This document shows, one piece after another, positions 6,655-16,716 of a stretch of DNA of 64,000 nucleotides. The stretch lies in NCBI RefSeq assembly GCF_002532045.1, contig NZ_NWTG01000004.1, positions 1-64,000 on the forward strand, in the 5' to 3' direction. Under the pieces are notes generated by a model that did not search any database, was not told where the DNA came from, and saw only the letters and a list, made by a program, of their open reading frames with translations. Origin of the DNA: Bradyrhizobium sp. C9 (GTDB taxonomy: Bacteria; Pseudomonadota; Alphaproteobacteria; Rhizobiales; Xanthobacteraceae). How positions within the stretch are numbered: position 1 is the stretch's first letter; each line of letters begins with the position of its first letter. Both the position numbers and the translations under genes were made by a program.

Positions 6655-9600
6655 ATGATCGGATCGGTTCGTGCGGCCGCACTTTGCGCCACGCTGGCGC
6701 TCGGCCTGGTGAGCGCCCAGGCCGCGGACAAGGCCTTCAAGCGCGACGATCTCGCCGATTCCGCGATCAAGCTGGAGGCCCAGATCAAGAGCGAGGCGGG
6801 CGCCGTCAACAAGTCGGCTGCGACCTTGCGGACCGACGCTGACGCCGCCTTCAAGCGCAATGATTTCCGCGGCGGGCTCACGATCCTCGGCCAGATCGCG
6901 GCAACCGCGCCCGAGGACGGCGCCAACTGGCTGCGGCTTGCCAAAACCGTCTTCCAGATCCGCTCAGCCAGCTCAAGCGAACAGACCTTCCTGATGGAGC
7001 GCGCCTCCACCGCCGCCTACATCGCCTATCAGCGCGCCGGCAGTGCGGGCGAGGAGGCCGATTCGCTGGCCGTGCTCGGCAAGGCGCTCGCGGAGCGCAA
7101 GCTGTGGCGTCCGGCGCTCGACGCGTTGCGGCTGTCGCTGGATCAGCGCGAGGTCGCCGATGTGCGCGGCCAGTATGAGAAGATGCGCGACGAGCACGGC
7201 TTCCGGCTGCTCGATTATACCGTTGATTCCGACGCGGCATCGCCGCGAGCCTGCTTCCAGTTCTCCGAGGAGCTCGCCAAGCGCGTCGACTTCGCGCCGT
7301 ATCTCGCACTGGCCGGCTCCGACAAGCCGGCCCTGTCGGCCGAAGGCCAGCAACTTTGCGTCGACGGGCTGAAGCACGGCGAGCGCTACAACATCAATCT
7401 GCGCGCAGGTCTGCCGTCGACCGTCAAGGAGACCCTGCCGAAATCGGCCGAGTTCAACATCTATGTCCGCGACCGCAAGCCGTTCGTGCGGTTCACCGGG
7501 CGCTCCTACGTGCTGCCGCGGACCGGCCAGCGCGGTATCCCGGTGGTCAGCGTCAACACGCCGGCGGTCACGGTCGACGTGTTCCGGATCGGCGACCGCA
7601 ACCTGATCAACACCGTGATCGACAGCGACTTCCAGAGCACGCTGAGCCGCTATCAGCTCTCCGATCTCGGCGACCAGCGCGGCGTCAAGGTGTGGTCCGG
7701 CGAGCTCGCCACCGCCACCACGCTGAACCAGGACGTCGTCACCGCGTTTCCTGTCGACCAGGCGCTCGGCGACCTGCAGCCGGGTGTCTACGTCATGACC
7801 GCTGCGGCCAAGGGGCCCGGCAGCGATGACGACGGCACGTTGGCGACGCAATGGTTCATCGTTTCCGACATGGGGCTGTCGGCGTTCTCCGGCAACGACG
7901 GTATCCACGTCTTCGTCAATTCGCTGGCCTCCACCGAAGCGGTCGCCAATGCCGAAGTGAAGCTGGTCGCCCGCAACAACGAGATCCTGGCCACCCGCAA
8001 GACCGACGCAGCGGGCCATGTGCTGTTCGAGCAAGGGCTGGCGCGCGGCGAGGGCGGATTGTCGCCCGCGCTGCTGACGGTGACCGGCGAGAAGGCCGAC
8101 TACGCCTTCCTGAGCCTGAAGACCAACGCATTCGACCTCACCGACCGCGGCGTCGCAGGCCGCGCAATCCCGGTCGGCGCGGACGCCTTCGTCTACGCCG
8201 AGCGCGGCGTCTACCGCTCCAACGAGACCGTGTATTTGACCGCGCTGCTGCGCGACGGACAGGGCAACGCTCTGACCGGGACGCCGCTGACCATGGTGAT
8301 CGAGCGGCCCGATGGCGTCGAATTCCGCCGCACCGTGCTGCCCGACCAGGGCGCCGGCGGCCGCATGCTCGCGGTGGCGCTGAACTCCGCGGTGCCGACC
8401 GGGACCTGGCGTGCGCGCGTCTTTACCGATCCCAAAGGCTCGTCGGTAGGCGAGACCACCTTCATGGTCGAGGATTACATCCCCGAGCGGATTGAATTCG
8501 ACCTGACCAGCAAGGAGAAGGTGATCAAAACTGAAGTTCCAGTGGAACTTCAGGTCTCCGGCCACTTCCTCTATGGTGCGCCGGCCTCGGGCCTGCAGCT
8601 CGAAGGCGACATGCTGGTGGCGCCAGCCGCAGCCGGCCGGCCCGGCTATGCCGGCTACCAGTTCGGCGTCGACGACGAGCAGACCGCAAGCAACGAGCGG
8701 ACCCCGATCGAGGACCTGCCAGAGGCCGACGCCAACGGCGCGGCGAGCTTCCCGGTCAGGCTCGAGAAGGTCCCGGCCTCGACCCGGCCGCAGGAGGCGC
8801 AGATCTTTATCCGCATGGCGGAGTCCGGCGGCCGTTCGGTCGAGCGCAAGATCGTGCTGCCGGTGGCCCCTAGCGCCTCGCTGATCGGCGTCAAGCCGCT
8901 GTTTGGCGACAAGAGCGTGGCCGAGGGCGACAAGGCCGAGTTCGACGTTGTGTTCGTCGCGCCCGACGGCAAGCAGCTGTCGCGCAACGGGCTGCGCTAC
9001 GAGCTGTTGAAGCTGGAGTCGCGTTACCAATGGTACCGTCAGAATTCGTCCTGGCAGTATGAGCCGGTCAAGTCGACCCGCCGCGTCGCCGACGGCGACG
9101 TCAATCTCGCCTCCGACAAGCCGATGCGCCTGACCTTCCAGCCGCAGCCCGGCCGCTACCGGCTTGATGTGAAATCGACCGATGCCGACGGTCCTGTGAC
9201 CTCGGTGCAGTTCGATGTCGGCTGGTATTCCGACGGCAGCGCCGACACGCCCGATCTGCTCGAAACCTCGATCGACAAGCCGGAATACCAATCCGGCGAC
9301 ACCATGACGGTGTCGGTCAACGCGCGCACATCAGGCAAGCTCACGGTCTATGTGCTGGGCGACCGCCTGCTGACCACCCAAAGCGTCGACGTCAAGGAGG
9401 GCACCCAGCAGGTCAAGCTTCCGGTCGGCAAGGACTGGGGCACCGGCGCCTACGTGATGACGACGCTGCGCCGTCCTCTCGATGCCGCCGCCGGGCGCAT
9501 GCCGGGCCGCGCGATCGGGCTGAAATGGTTCGGCATCGACAAGAAGACGCGCACGCTCTCCGTCGCGCTGTCGCCGCCCGCCTTGGTGCGGCCCGGCACG

Positions 9601-11862
9601 GCGCTGAAGATCCCGGTCAAGCTCGGCGGGCTCAATCCCGGCGAGGACGCGAAGGTGGTGCTGGCCGCGGTCGATGTCGGCATTCTCAACCTGACCAACT
9701 ACAAGCCGCCGGCGCCGGATGACTACTATCTCGGCCAACGCCGCCTGACCGCCGAGATCCGCGATCTCTACGGGCAACTGATCGACGGCATGCAGGGCAC
9801 AACCGGTCAGATCCGCAGCGGCGGTGATGCCGCCGGTGCCGAACTGCAGGGCTCACCGCCGACACAGAAGCCGCTGGCGCTCTATTCCGGCATCGTCACG
9901 GTCGGCCCCGACGGCACCGCCGCGGTGAGCTTCGACATCCCCGAATTCGCCGGCACCGCGCGGGTGATGGCGGTGGCGTGGAGCGCTACCAAGCTCGGCC
10001 GCGCCAATGTCGACGTGACCGTGCGCGATCCCGTGGTGGTGACCGCGACATTGCCGCGTTTCCTGCTGACCGGTGACAAGGGCACCATCAGCATGGATAT
10101 CGACAACGTCGAAGGCGCCGCCGGCGATTATGTCATCAGCGTCAAGGCGAGCGGCCCGATCAAGGCCTCGGGCAACCCGACCACGACGGTGAAGCTCGCC
10201 GCCAAGCAGCGCACGTCGCTGTCGCTCGGCCTCGAGGCCGGCGGCGCAGGGCGCGCCGATTTCGACGTCGACATATCAGGGCCGAACGGACTGACGCTGG
10301 CGCGGCACTACGCGCTCGACGTCAAGCCGGCGACCCAGGTGCTGGCGCGCCGCTCGATCCGCACGCTGGCAAAGGGCGAGAGCCTGACGCTGACCTCGGA
10401 CATGTTCTCCGACCTGGTGCCGGGCACCGGCAGCGTCTCGGTCTCGGCGAGCCTGTCGACGGCGCTCGATGCCGCGAGCATCCTGAAGGCGCTCGACCGC
10501 TACCCCTATGGCTGCTCCGAGCAGATCACGAGCCGCGCATTGCCGCTGCTCTATGTCAACGATCTCGCCGCCGGCGCGCATCTTGCGATGGACACCGCGG
10601 TCGACCAGCGCATCCGCGACGCGATCGAACGGCTGCTGGCTCGACAAGGATCGAACGGCTCGTTCGGCCTGTGGTCGGCCGGCGGCGACGATGCCTGGCT
10701 CGATGCCTACGTCACCGACTTCCTGACCCGGGCCCGCGAAAAGGGCTTTGCGGTGCCGGACGTGCTGTTCAAGAACGCACTCGACCGCATCAGGAATTCG
10801 GTGGTCAATGCCAACGAGCCGGAGAAGGACGGCGGTCGTGATCTGGCCTACGGCCTCTACGTGCTCGCGCGCAACGGGGCCGCGCCGATCGGCGACCTGC
10901 GCTATCTTGCCGACACCAAGCTGAACAATCTGGCGACGCCGATCTCCAAGGCGCAGCTTGCGGCGGCGCTGGCGCTGGTCGGCGACAAGGCAAGGGCCGA
11001 GCGGGTCTATGGTGCCGCGCTCGACGCGCTGAACCCGAAACCGGTGATCGAGTTCGGCCGGGTCGATTACGGCTCGGCGCTGCGCGATGCGGCGGCGCTG
11101 GTCTCGCTCGCCGGCGAGGGCAATGCGCCGCGCACCACGCTGACGCAGGCCGTGCTGCGGGTCGAGGCGGCGCGCGGGCTGTCGCCCTACACCTCGACGC
11201 AGGAGAATGCGTGGATGGTGCTGGCGGCGCGCGCGCTCGCCAGGGAGACGCTGGCACTCGACATCAACGGCCAACCGGTCAAGACCGCGGTCTATCGCAG
11301 CTACAAGGCCGAAGAGATGACAGGTCAGCCGCTCAAGATCACCAACACCGGCGATGCGACGGTGCAGGCGGTGATTTCGGTGTCGGGCTCGCCGGTGACG
11401 CCGGAACCCGCGGCCTCCAACGGCTTCAAGATCGAGCGCAGCTACTTCACGCTCGACGGCAAGCCGGCCGACGTCACCAAGGCGAAACAGAATGATCGCT
11501 TCGCGGTTGTCCTGAAGGTCACGGAAGCCAAACCCGAATTCGGCCACATCATGGTGGCCGACTATCTGCCGGCGGGGCTTGAGATCGACAACCCGAACCT
11601 GGTGTCGTCAGGCGATTCCGGCACGCTCGAGTGGATCGAGGATGGCGTCGAGCCGAAGAACACCGAGTTCCGCGATGACCGCTTCACCGCAGCGATCGAT
11701 CGGGGCGCCAGCGACAAGTCGGTGTTCACCGTCGCCTATGTCGTGCGTGCGGTGTCGCCGGGCAAATACGTGCTGCCGCAGGCCTATGTCGAGGATATGT
11801 ATAACCCCTCGCGCTACGGCCGCAGCGGTACCGGTGCGGTCGAGGTGAAGCCGGCGAAATGA
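6655..11862 (+). CDS. bacterial alpha-2-macroglobulin family protein
   Basis: A 1735-residue periplasmic protease-trapping protein. An N-terminal Sec signal peptide (about residues 1-23, ending SAQA-AD) precedes a run of macroglobulin-like beta domains. A thioester motif C1287-S-E-Q1290 within YPYGCSEQ is intact, followed by an alpha/alpha toroid thioester domain and a C-terminal receptor-like domain. Bacterial A2Ms are thought to bait and covalently trap foreign proteases that enter the periplasm. The E. coli homologue is a lipoprotein; this one has no lipobox cysteine. ATG 6655 is chosen because it follows CAGGAG and starts the signal peptide; the open frame further upstream reads non-signal sequence. 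It overlaps pbpC by 4 bases (ATGA). Confidence 0.92.
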   Translation: MIGSVRAAALCATLALGLVSAQAADKAFKRDDLADSAIKLEAQIKSEAGAVNKSAATLRTDADAAFKRNDFRGGLTILGQIAATAPEDGANWLRLAKTVFQIRSASSSEQTFLMERASTAAYIAYQRAGSAGEEADSLAVLGKALAERKLWRPALDALRLSLDQREVADVRGQYEKMRDEHGFRLLDYTVDSDAASPRACFQFSEELAKRVDFAPYLALAGSDKPALSAEGQQLCVDGLKHGERYNINLRAGLPSTVKETLPKSAEFNIYVRDRKPFVRFTGRSYVLPRTGQRGIPVVSVNTPAVTVDVFRIGDRNLINTVIDSDFQSTLSRYQLSDLGDQRGVKVWSGELATATTLNQDVVTAFPVDQALGDLQPGVYVMTAAAKGPGSDDDGTLATQWFIVSDMGLSAFSGNDGIHVFVNSLASTEAVANAEVKLVARNNEILATRKTDAAGHVLFEQGLARGEGGLSPALLTVTGEKADYAFLSLKTNAFDLTDRGVAGRAIPVGADAFVYAERGVYRSNETVYLTALLRDGQGNALTGTPLTMVIERPDGVEFRRTVLPDQGAGGRMLAVALNSAVPTGTWRARVFTDPKGSSVGETTFMVEDYIPERIEFDLTSKEKVIKTEVPVELQVSGHFLYGAPASGLQLEGDMLVAPAAAGRPGYAGYQFGVDDEQTASNERTPIEDLPEADANGAASFPVRLEKVPASTRPQEAQIFIRMAESGGRSVERKIVLPVAPSASLIGVKPLFGDKSVAEGDKAEFDVVFVAPDGKQLSRNGLRYELLKLESRYQWYRQNSSWQYEPVKSTRRVADGDVNLASDKPMRLTFQPQPGRYRLDVKSTDADGPVTSVQFDVGWYSDGSADTPDLLETSIDKPEYQSGDTMTVSVNARTSGKLTVYVLGDRLLTTQSVDVKEGTQQVKLPVGKDWGTGAYVMTTLRRPLDAAAGRMPGRAIGLKWFGIDKKTRTLSVALSPPALVRPGTALKIPVKLGGLNPGEDAKVVLAAVDVGILNLTNYKPPAPDDYYLGQRRLTAEIRDLYGQLIDGMQGTTGQIRSGGDAAGAELQGSPPTQKPLALYSGIVTVGPDGTAAVSFDIPEFAGTARVMAVAWSATKLGRANVDVTVRDPVVVTATLPRFLLTGDKGTISMDIDNVEGAAGDYVISVKASGPIKASGNPTTTVKLAAKQRTSLSLGLEAGGAGRADFDVDISGPNGLTLARHYALDVKPATQVLARRSIRTLAKGESLTLTSDMFSDLVPGTGSVSVSASLSTALDAASILKALDRYPYGCSEQITSRALPLLYVNDLAAGAHLAMDTAVDQRIRDAIERLLARQGSNGSFGLWSAGGDDAWLDAYVTDFLTRAREKGFAVPDVLFKNALDRIRNSVVNANEPEKDGGRDLAYGLYVLARNGAAPIGDLRYLADTKLNNLATPISKAQLAAALALVGDKARAERVYGAALDALNPKPVIEFGRVDYGSALRDAAALVSLAGEGNAPRTTLTQAVLRVEAARGLSPYTSTQENAWMVLAARALARETLALDINGQPVKTAVYRSYKAEEMTGQPLKITNTGDATVQAVISVSGSPVTPEPAASNGFKIERSYFTLDGKPADVTKAKQNDRFAVVLKVTEAKPEFGHIMVADYLPAGLEIDNPNLVSSGDSGTLEWIEDGVEPKNTEFRDDRFTAAIDRGASDKSVFTVAYVVRAVSPGKYVLPQAYVEDMYNPSRYGRSGTGAVEVKPAK

Positions 11863-13973
11863 GTGCAACGTTGAGCACAGCACCGGTACGACCATCGCGC
11901 TGGCGGCGGATCAGGACGGCCTTGGCGATCTGCACGGCCGCGACGCTGGTCGCCGCCGCGGCCTTCGCTGCCTGGGTCGTCTCTCTCGGGCCGCTGCCGC
12001 TTGCGCAGGCGCAGCAGGTCTCGACCACGGTCGTCGACCGCAACGGAAAACTGCTCCGCGCCTATGCGATGACGGATGGGCGCTGGCGGCTGCCGGTCGA
12101 TGCGAAGACGTCGGTCGATCCCGGTTATCTGAAGCTGTTGTTCGCCTACGAGGACAAGCGCTTCTACGAGCACCACGGCGTCGATCCGCTGGCGTTGTCG
12201 CGCGCCGGCTTCCAGCTGCTCACAAGCGGCCACATCGTCTCCGGCGGTTCGACGATCACGATGCAGCTGGCGCGGCTGATCGAGCCGCGGCACCAGCGCT
12301 CGGTCTACGCCAAGCTGCGGCAGATGGTGCGCGCCGTTGAACTGGAGCAGCAGCTTTCAAAGGATCAGATCCTCGATCTCTACCTCGCGCTGGCGCCGTT
12401 CGGCGGCAATCTTGAGGGCGTGCGCGCCGCATCGATTGCCTATTTCGGCAAGGAGCCGAAGCGGCTCTCGCTCGCCGAGGCCGCACTGCTGGTGGCGCTG
12501 CCGCAGTCGCCGGAGCGGCGGCGGCTCGATCGTTATCCGGACGCCGCCCACGCCGCGCGCGACCGCGTGCTCGACCGCATGGTCGAGGACGGCATGGTGT
12601 CGAAGGACGACGCCGCGCAGGCCCGGGCAACGCCCGTGCCGAAGCTGCGCAAGCAGATCCCGATCCTGGCGCCGCATTCGTCCGATCAGGCGATCGCGAC
12701 GATGAAGGACGCGCCTGTCATCAAGTTGACGCTGGACGCCACGCTGCAACGGAACCTGGAGGCGCTGGCGCGCGACCGCGCCATTGCGCAGGGGCCCGAC
12801 GTCTCGGTCGCCATCGTCGTGGTCGACAACGAAACGGGTGACGTGCTCGCGCGGGTCGGCTCGGCAGATTATTTCGACGAGCGGCGCGCGGGGCAGGTCG
12901 ACATGACGCGCGCGGTGCGCTCGCCGGGCTCGACGCTGAAGCCGTTTATCTATGGCCTCGCTTTCGAAGACGGCTTTGTTCATCCCGACAGTTTGATCGA
13001 GGATCGGCCGATCCGGTTCGGCACTTACGCGCCGGAAAATTTCGACATGACGTTTCAGGGCACAGTGCCGATCCGCAAGGCGCTGCAATTGTCGCTGAAC
13101 GTGCCGGCGATCGCGCTGCTCGACCGGGTCGGCGCGAGCCGGCTGTCGTCGCGGCTGAAGCAGGCCGGCACCAGCCTTGTGCTGCCGAAGGACGAGGCAC
13201 CGGGCCTTGCGATGGGCCTCGGCGGCGTCGGCATCACGCTCCAGGATCTCGCCCAGCTCTATTCCGGCTTGGCACGGCTCGGCGCGACAAAGCCATTGCG
13301 CGAGATCATGCAGGCGAACGACAGCCGCGACACGATGCGGCTGATGGATCAGGCGGCGGCTTGGCAGGTCGGCAATGTCCTGCTCGGCACGCCGCCGCCG
13401 GAGAACGGCGTGCATAACCGGATCGCGTTCAAGACCGGCACCAGCTACGGCTATCGCGATGCCTGGTCGGTCGGTTTCGACGGCCGCATCACCATCGGCG
13501 TCTGGGTCGGCCGCCCGGATGGCGCGCCGGTGCCGGGCCTGGTTGGGCGTACGGCGGCGGCGCCGATCCTGTTCGACGCCTTTGCGCGCACCGGCAAAAT
13601 CCCGGCGGCGTTGCCGAAGCCGCCGCGGGGCGTGCTGGTCGCCTCCAACGCGAAACTGCCGCCGCCGCTGCGCCGGTTCCGGCCGCTCGGTGAGTTGGTC
13701 CGCAGCGGCAACGACCGGGCGCCGCACATCCAGTTTCCTCTGAACGGCTCACGCATCGACGTCGATCAATCCGAGGATGGCCGTCAAGCGCCGATGCCGG
13801 TCAAGGTCGCCGGCGGGGTGCTGCCGCTGACGGTACTCGTGAACGGTGTCTCAGCCGGGGACATCGACAGCCGGCGCCAGCGCCTGATCGATCCGCCGGG
13901 GCCGGGCTTCGCGCGGCTGACCGTCATCGACGCCACGGGGGCAGCGGATACCGTTGTGATCCGCGTGCAATGA
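11859..13973 (+). CDS. pbpC: penicillin-binding protein 1C
   Basis: A 704-residue bifunctional peptidoglycan synthase. An N-terminal transmembrane anchor (about residues 20-45) is followed by a GT51 glycosyltransferase domain (catalytic E98 in YEDKRFYEHHGVD; GGSTITMQLARL). The transpeptidase domain has S358-T-L-K361, SLN and K525-T-G. The C-terminal region (about 610-704) matches the PBP1C-specific C domain. Pairing with an alpha-2-macroglobulin gene is well known: the two are thought to cooperate, PBP1C repairing wall damage while the macroglobulin disarms proteases. Translational coupling through the ATGA overlap supports that. Confidence 0.95.
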   Translation: MSATLSTAPVRPSRWRRIRTALAICTAATLVAAAAFAAWVVSLGPLPLAQAQQVSTTVVDRNGKLLRAYAMTDGRWRLPVDAKTSVDPGYLKLLFAYEDKRFYEHHGVDPLALSRAGFQLLTSGHIVSGGSTITMQLARLIEPRHQRSVYAKLRQMVRAVELEQQLSKDQILDLYLALAPFGGNLEGVRAASIAYFGKEPKRLSLAEAALLVALPQSPERRRLDRYPDAAHAARDRVLDRMVEDGMVSKDDAAQARATPVPKLRKQIPILAPHSSDQAIATMKDAPVIKLTLDATLQRNLEALARDRAIAQGPDVSVAIVVVDNETGDVLARVGSADYFDERRAGQVDMTRAVRSPGSTLKPFIYGLAFEDGFVHPDSLIEDRPIRFGTYAPENFDMTFQGTVPIRKALQLSLNVPAIALLDRVGASRLSSRLKQAGTSLVLPKDEAPGLAMGLGGVGITLQDLAQLYSGLARLGATKPLREIMQANDSRDTMRLMDQAAAWQVGNVLLGTPPPENGVHNRIAFKTGTSYGYRDAWSVGFDGRITIGVWVGRPDGAPVPGLVGRTAAAPILFDAFARTGKIPAALPKPPRGVLVASNAKLPPPLRRFRPLGELVRSGNDRAPHIQFPLNGSRIDVDQSEDGRQAPMPVKVAGGVLPLTVLVNGVSAGDIDSRRQRLIDPPGPGFARLTVIDATGAADTVVIRVQ

Positions 13974-13980
13974 TCGCACG

Positions 13981-14022
13981 GGAAAGCGGAGCGGCACGGT
14001 TGGAAAGCGGAACAGCACGGTT
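13981..14022. repeat. two 21-base tandem repeats after pbpC
   Basis: Two adjacent copies of a unit starting GGAAAGCGGA and ending CACGGTT occupy 13981-14001 and 14002-14022, differing at two positions. They lie in the short spacer between pbpC and the next operon. No function is evident. Confidence 0.6.
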
Positions 14023-14136
14023 GTTTGCGCTGCGGTTTCATCGTATGCGAAACCCATGGTGGATAGCCTCCAACCCCGGCGCTTCGGAGCGGGGCAACAG
14101 TCTGTAAAACCTGCGCATTCCAGCCGCAGGCTGTTC

Positions 14137-15801
14137 ATGGCGTTCGAGTTCGCGACGTCCAGCCAATGGCGTTCGATCCTGTTCCTGACGCTGACCTGCC
14201 TGGTGCTGTTCCTGCCGGGCTTCTTCACCATCCCGCCGATCGACCGCGATGAAGTCCGCTTTGCCCAGGCGACCAAGCAGATGGTCGAGAGCGGCGACTT
14301 CGTCGACATCCGTTTCCAGGACGACGTCCGCTACAAGAAACCGGTCGGCATCTACTGGATGCAGGCGGCGGCGCTGAAGACGATCTCCGCGCTTGGGGTG
14401 CCGCGTGCCCAGGTCCGCATCTGGGTCTACCGCCTGCCGTCCCTGATCGGCGCCATCGGCGCCGTTTTGCTGACCTATTGGACGGCGCTCGCCTTCGTGA
14501 CGCGACAAGGGGCGGTGCTGGCCGCCTTGATGATGGCAAGCTGCGTGCTGCTTGGCGTCGAGGCGCGGCTCGCCAAGACCGACGCCATGCTGCTGCTGAC
14601 GGTCACCGCGGCGATGGGCGCGATGGCGCGGGTGTATCTGTCCTGGCAACGCGGCGAGGACCCGGCGCATCCGTCATGGGCCCCGCCTGCGATCTTCTGG
14701 ACGGCGCTTGCGGTCGGCATCCTGATCAAGGGTCCGCTGATCCTGATGTTCGTCGGCCTTGCCATGGCCGGGCTCGCGATCCTCGATCGATCAGCGGCCT
14801 GGTTCTGGCGGATGCGCCCGGTGTGGGGCCTGATGTGGACCCTGGTGCTGGTGCTGCCATGGTTCGTGCTGATCTTCCTGCGCGCCGGCGAAACCTTCTT
14901 TGCCGACTCCGTCGGCGGCGACATGCTGAGCAAGCTCGGCGCACAGGAGTCGCACGGTGCGCCGCCCGGGGTCTATCTGCTGCTGTTCTGGATCACGTTC
15001 TGGCCCGGCGCTCCGCTCGCAGGCCTTGCGGCGCCGGCGGTCTGGCGCGCGCGGCGTGAGCCCGGCGCCCAGTTCCTGCTGGCCTGGCTGATCCCGTCCT
15101 GGATCGTGTTCGAGGCGGTGCTGACCAAGCTGCCGCACTACGTGCTGCCGCTCTATCCGGCGATCGCGATCCTGACCGTCGGCGCGCTGGAGCGGCGTGT
15201 GTTGTCGCGCTCCCCCTGGCTGTTACGCGGCGCCGCCTGGTGGTTCGCCATCCCCGCGTTCGGCGCCGTGCTCGTGATCGTCGGCGCCATCAAGGCAATC
15301 CATCAGCCGGTCTTTCCGGCCTGGCCGCTGTTCGCGGTGGCGATGGTGTTCGGCCTGATCGCGTGGTGGATGTTCGAGGACAGCCGCGCCGAGCGCTCGC
15401 TGCTCAATGCGGTGATCGCCGCGGCGCTGATGGCGGCCGCCACCTATGGCGTGGTGCTGCCGCGGCTCACCACCGTGTTTCCGAGCCAGGAGGTCGCGCG
15501 CGCGCTGCGCAACGTGACCTGCGTCGGCCCGAAGGCAGCGGCCGCCGGCTTCCATGAGCCGAGCCTCGTGTTCATGACCGATACCTCGACGCTGCTCACC
15601 GACGGATCGGGCGCCGCGGATTTCCTGGGGCAGGGCTCCTGCCGCTTCGCGCTGGTCGAACAGCGCTCCGAGCGCGCCTTCGTGCAACGCGCCGAGGCGA
15701 TCGGCCTGCGCTACAACGCGCCGGTGCGGATCGAGGGCTACAACATCTCGCAGGGCAAGGCGGTCTCGATTGCGATCTTCCGTTCCGAAGGGACGGAGTG
15801 A
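14137..15801 (+). CDS. ArnT-like glycosyltransferase (GT83/PMT superfamily)
   Basis: A 554-residue polytopic inner-membrane GT-C glycosyltransferase. The first transmembrane helix (about 7-26) is followed by the periplasmic loop motif DRDEVRFAQATKQM (about 32-45), with the acidic catalytic residues typical of ArnT/PMT enzymes, and YKKPVGIYWMQ. About ten further hydrophobic helices and a soluble C-terminal part (about 460-554) follow. These enzymes move a sugar from a polyprenyl-phosphate carrier onto lipid A or another envelope acceptor. The next three genes would make and recycle that donor. The sugar cannot be read from sequence. The start at 14137 places the first helix at the N terminus. 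Confidence 0.85.
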   Translation: MAFEFATSSQWRSILFLTLTCLVLFLPGFFTIPPIDRDEVRFAQATKQMVESGDFVDIRFQDDVRYKKPVGIYWMQAAALKTISALGVPRAQVRIWVYRLPSLIGAIGAVLLTYWTALAFVTRQGAVLAALMMASCVLLGVEARLAKTDAMLLLTVTAAMGAMARVYLSWQRGEDPAHPSWAPPAIFWTALAVGILIKGPLILMFVGLAMAGLAILDRSAAWFWRMRPVWGLMWTLVLVLPWFVLIFLRAGETFFADSVGGDMLSKLGAQESHGAPPGVYLLLFWITFWPGAPLAGLAAPAVWRARREPGAQFLLAWLIPSWIVFEAVLTKLPHYVLPLYPAIAILTVGALERRVLSRSPWLLRGAAWWFAIPAFGAVLVIVGAIKAIHQPVFPAWPLFAVAMVFGLIAWWMFEDSRAERSLLNAVIAAALMAAATYGVVLPRLTTVFPSQEVARALRNVTCVGPKAAAAGFHEPSLVFMTDTSTLLTDGSGAADFLGQGSCRFALVEQRSERAFVQRAEAIGLRYNAPVRIEGYNISQGKAVSIAIFRSEGTE

Positions 15802-15802
15802 C

Positions 15803-16648
15803 ATGCCGGCGCCGCCAGCCACCGCGGAGTCCGCCAACTATTTCGGACGATTGCTGACGCTGGTCTGGCTGTCGTTTGCCCAGCTCGTGAGTGCGCCGTC
15901 GCATTCGCGCCGGGCCGAGGCGGCGCGACGCTCCGCGCGCCACGCGCTCCTGCTCGTCATCGTCACCGGCGCCGTGATCATCACGCTGATGTATGCGGTC
16001 GATGTCGCCGAGATCAGCCTGATGCCGCCACGCGGCACGCCGGGTCTCTGGTGGGTGAAGATACTCACCGATTTCGGCAAGGACGAGTATGTGCTGAGCG
16101 CGCTTGGCCTGCTGCTGGTTGCGGTCGCGTTGGCGGCGGCTGCGCTGCGCGGCGTGCCGCGCGCGACTCTGCTCGGCCTCGGAACGCGGCTGCAATACCT
16201 GTTCCTGTCGATCGCGCTGTCGGTGGCAGTGGGGGAAGTGCTCAAATGGATCGTCGGCCGCGGGCGACCGTTCGTCGGCGGCAAGGCCAATGCTTTCAAC
16301 TTCCAGCACTTCGCCGGCACCGAGGCCTATTCGAGCTTTCCGTCGGGACATTCGATCACCGCATTTGCGCTGGCCTTCGCCGTGTCGGCAGTGTGGCCAC
16401 GCGCACGCGGCGCGATGCTGGTCTATGCGCTGATCATCATCGCGACGCGGCTCGTGCTGCTGGCTCATCATCCGAGCGACGTGGTGGCCGGCGCGCTGGT
16501 CGGCGTGATCGGCGCAATGACGGTACGCTACTGGTTCGCCGCCCGCCGCCTTGGTTTCGCCATTGATCGCGATGGCACCGTGTTGGCGCTGTCAGGACCG
16601 TCGGAAGGGCGCCTCAAAAGGGTTGCGAGGAACGCCTTCGCCCCATAA
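15803..16648 (+). CDS. PAP2-family membrane phosphatase
   Basis: A 281-residue integral membrane phosphatase. The three PAP2 motifs are present: K148-x6-R-P (KWIVGRGRP), P180-S-G-H183, and R-x5-H-x3-D in TRLVLLAHHPSD. About six hydrophobic helices are visible. The family removes phosphate from lipid phosphates such as undecaprenyl pyrophosphate or lipid A. In this operon it may recycle the carrier lipid or dephosphorylate lipid A before glycosylation. It begins 2 bases after the ArnT-like stop, with GGAG before its ATG, so the two genes are co-expressed. Confidence 0.85.
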   Translation: MPAPPATAESANYFGRLLTLVWLSFAQLVSAPSHSRRAEAARRSARHALLLVIVTGAVIITLMYAVDVAEISLMPPRGTPGLWWVKILTDFGKDEYVLSALGLLLVAVALAAAALRGVPRATLLGLGTRLQYLFLSIALSVAVGEVLKWIVGRGRPFVGGKANAFNFQHFAGTEAYSSFPSGHSITAFALAFAVSAVWPRARGAMLVYALIIIATRLVLLAHHPSDVVAGALVGVIGAMTVRYWFAARRLGFAIDRDGTVLALSGPSEGRLKRVARNAFAP

Positions 16649-16655
16649 AAGCGGT

Positions 16656-16677
16656 CGCCCGATGGCCGGATCGGGCG
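16656..16677 (+). other. strong intra-operon hairpin
   Basis: CGCCCGAT (16656-16663) pairs with ATCGGGCG (16670-16677) around a 6-base loop, just after the PAP2 stop and before the GT2 gene. There is no T run, so it is more likely an mRNA-stability or attenuation hairpin than a full terminator. Confidence 0.45.
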
Positions 16678-16716
16678 GGTTCCAGCCCCTGCCAACACCA
16701 AACCAAGAGTGCCGAT

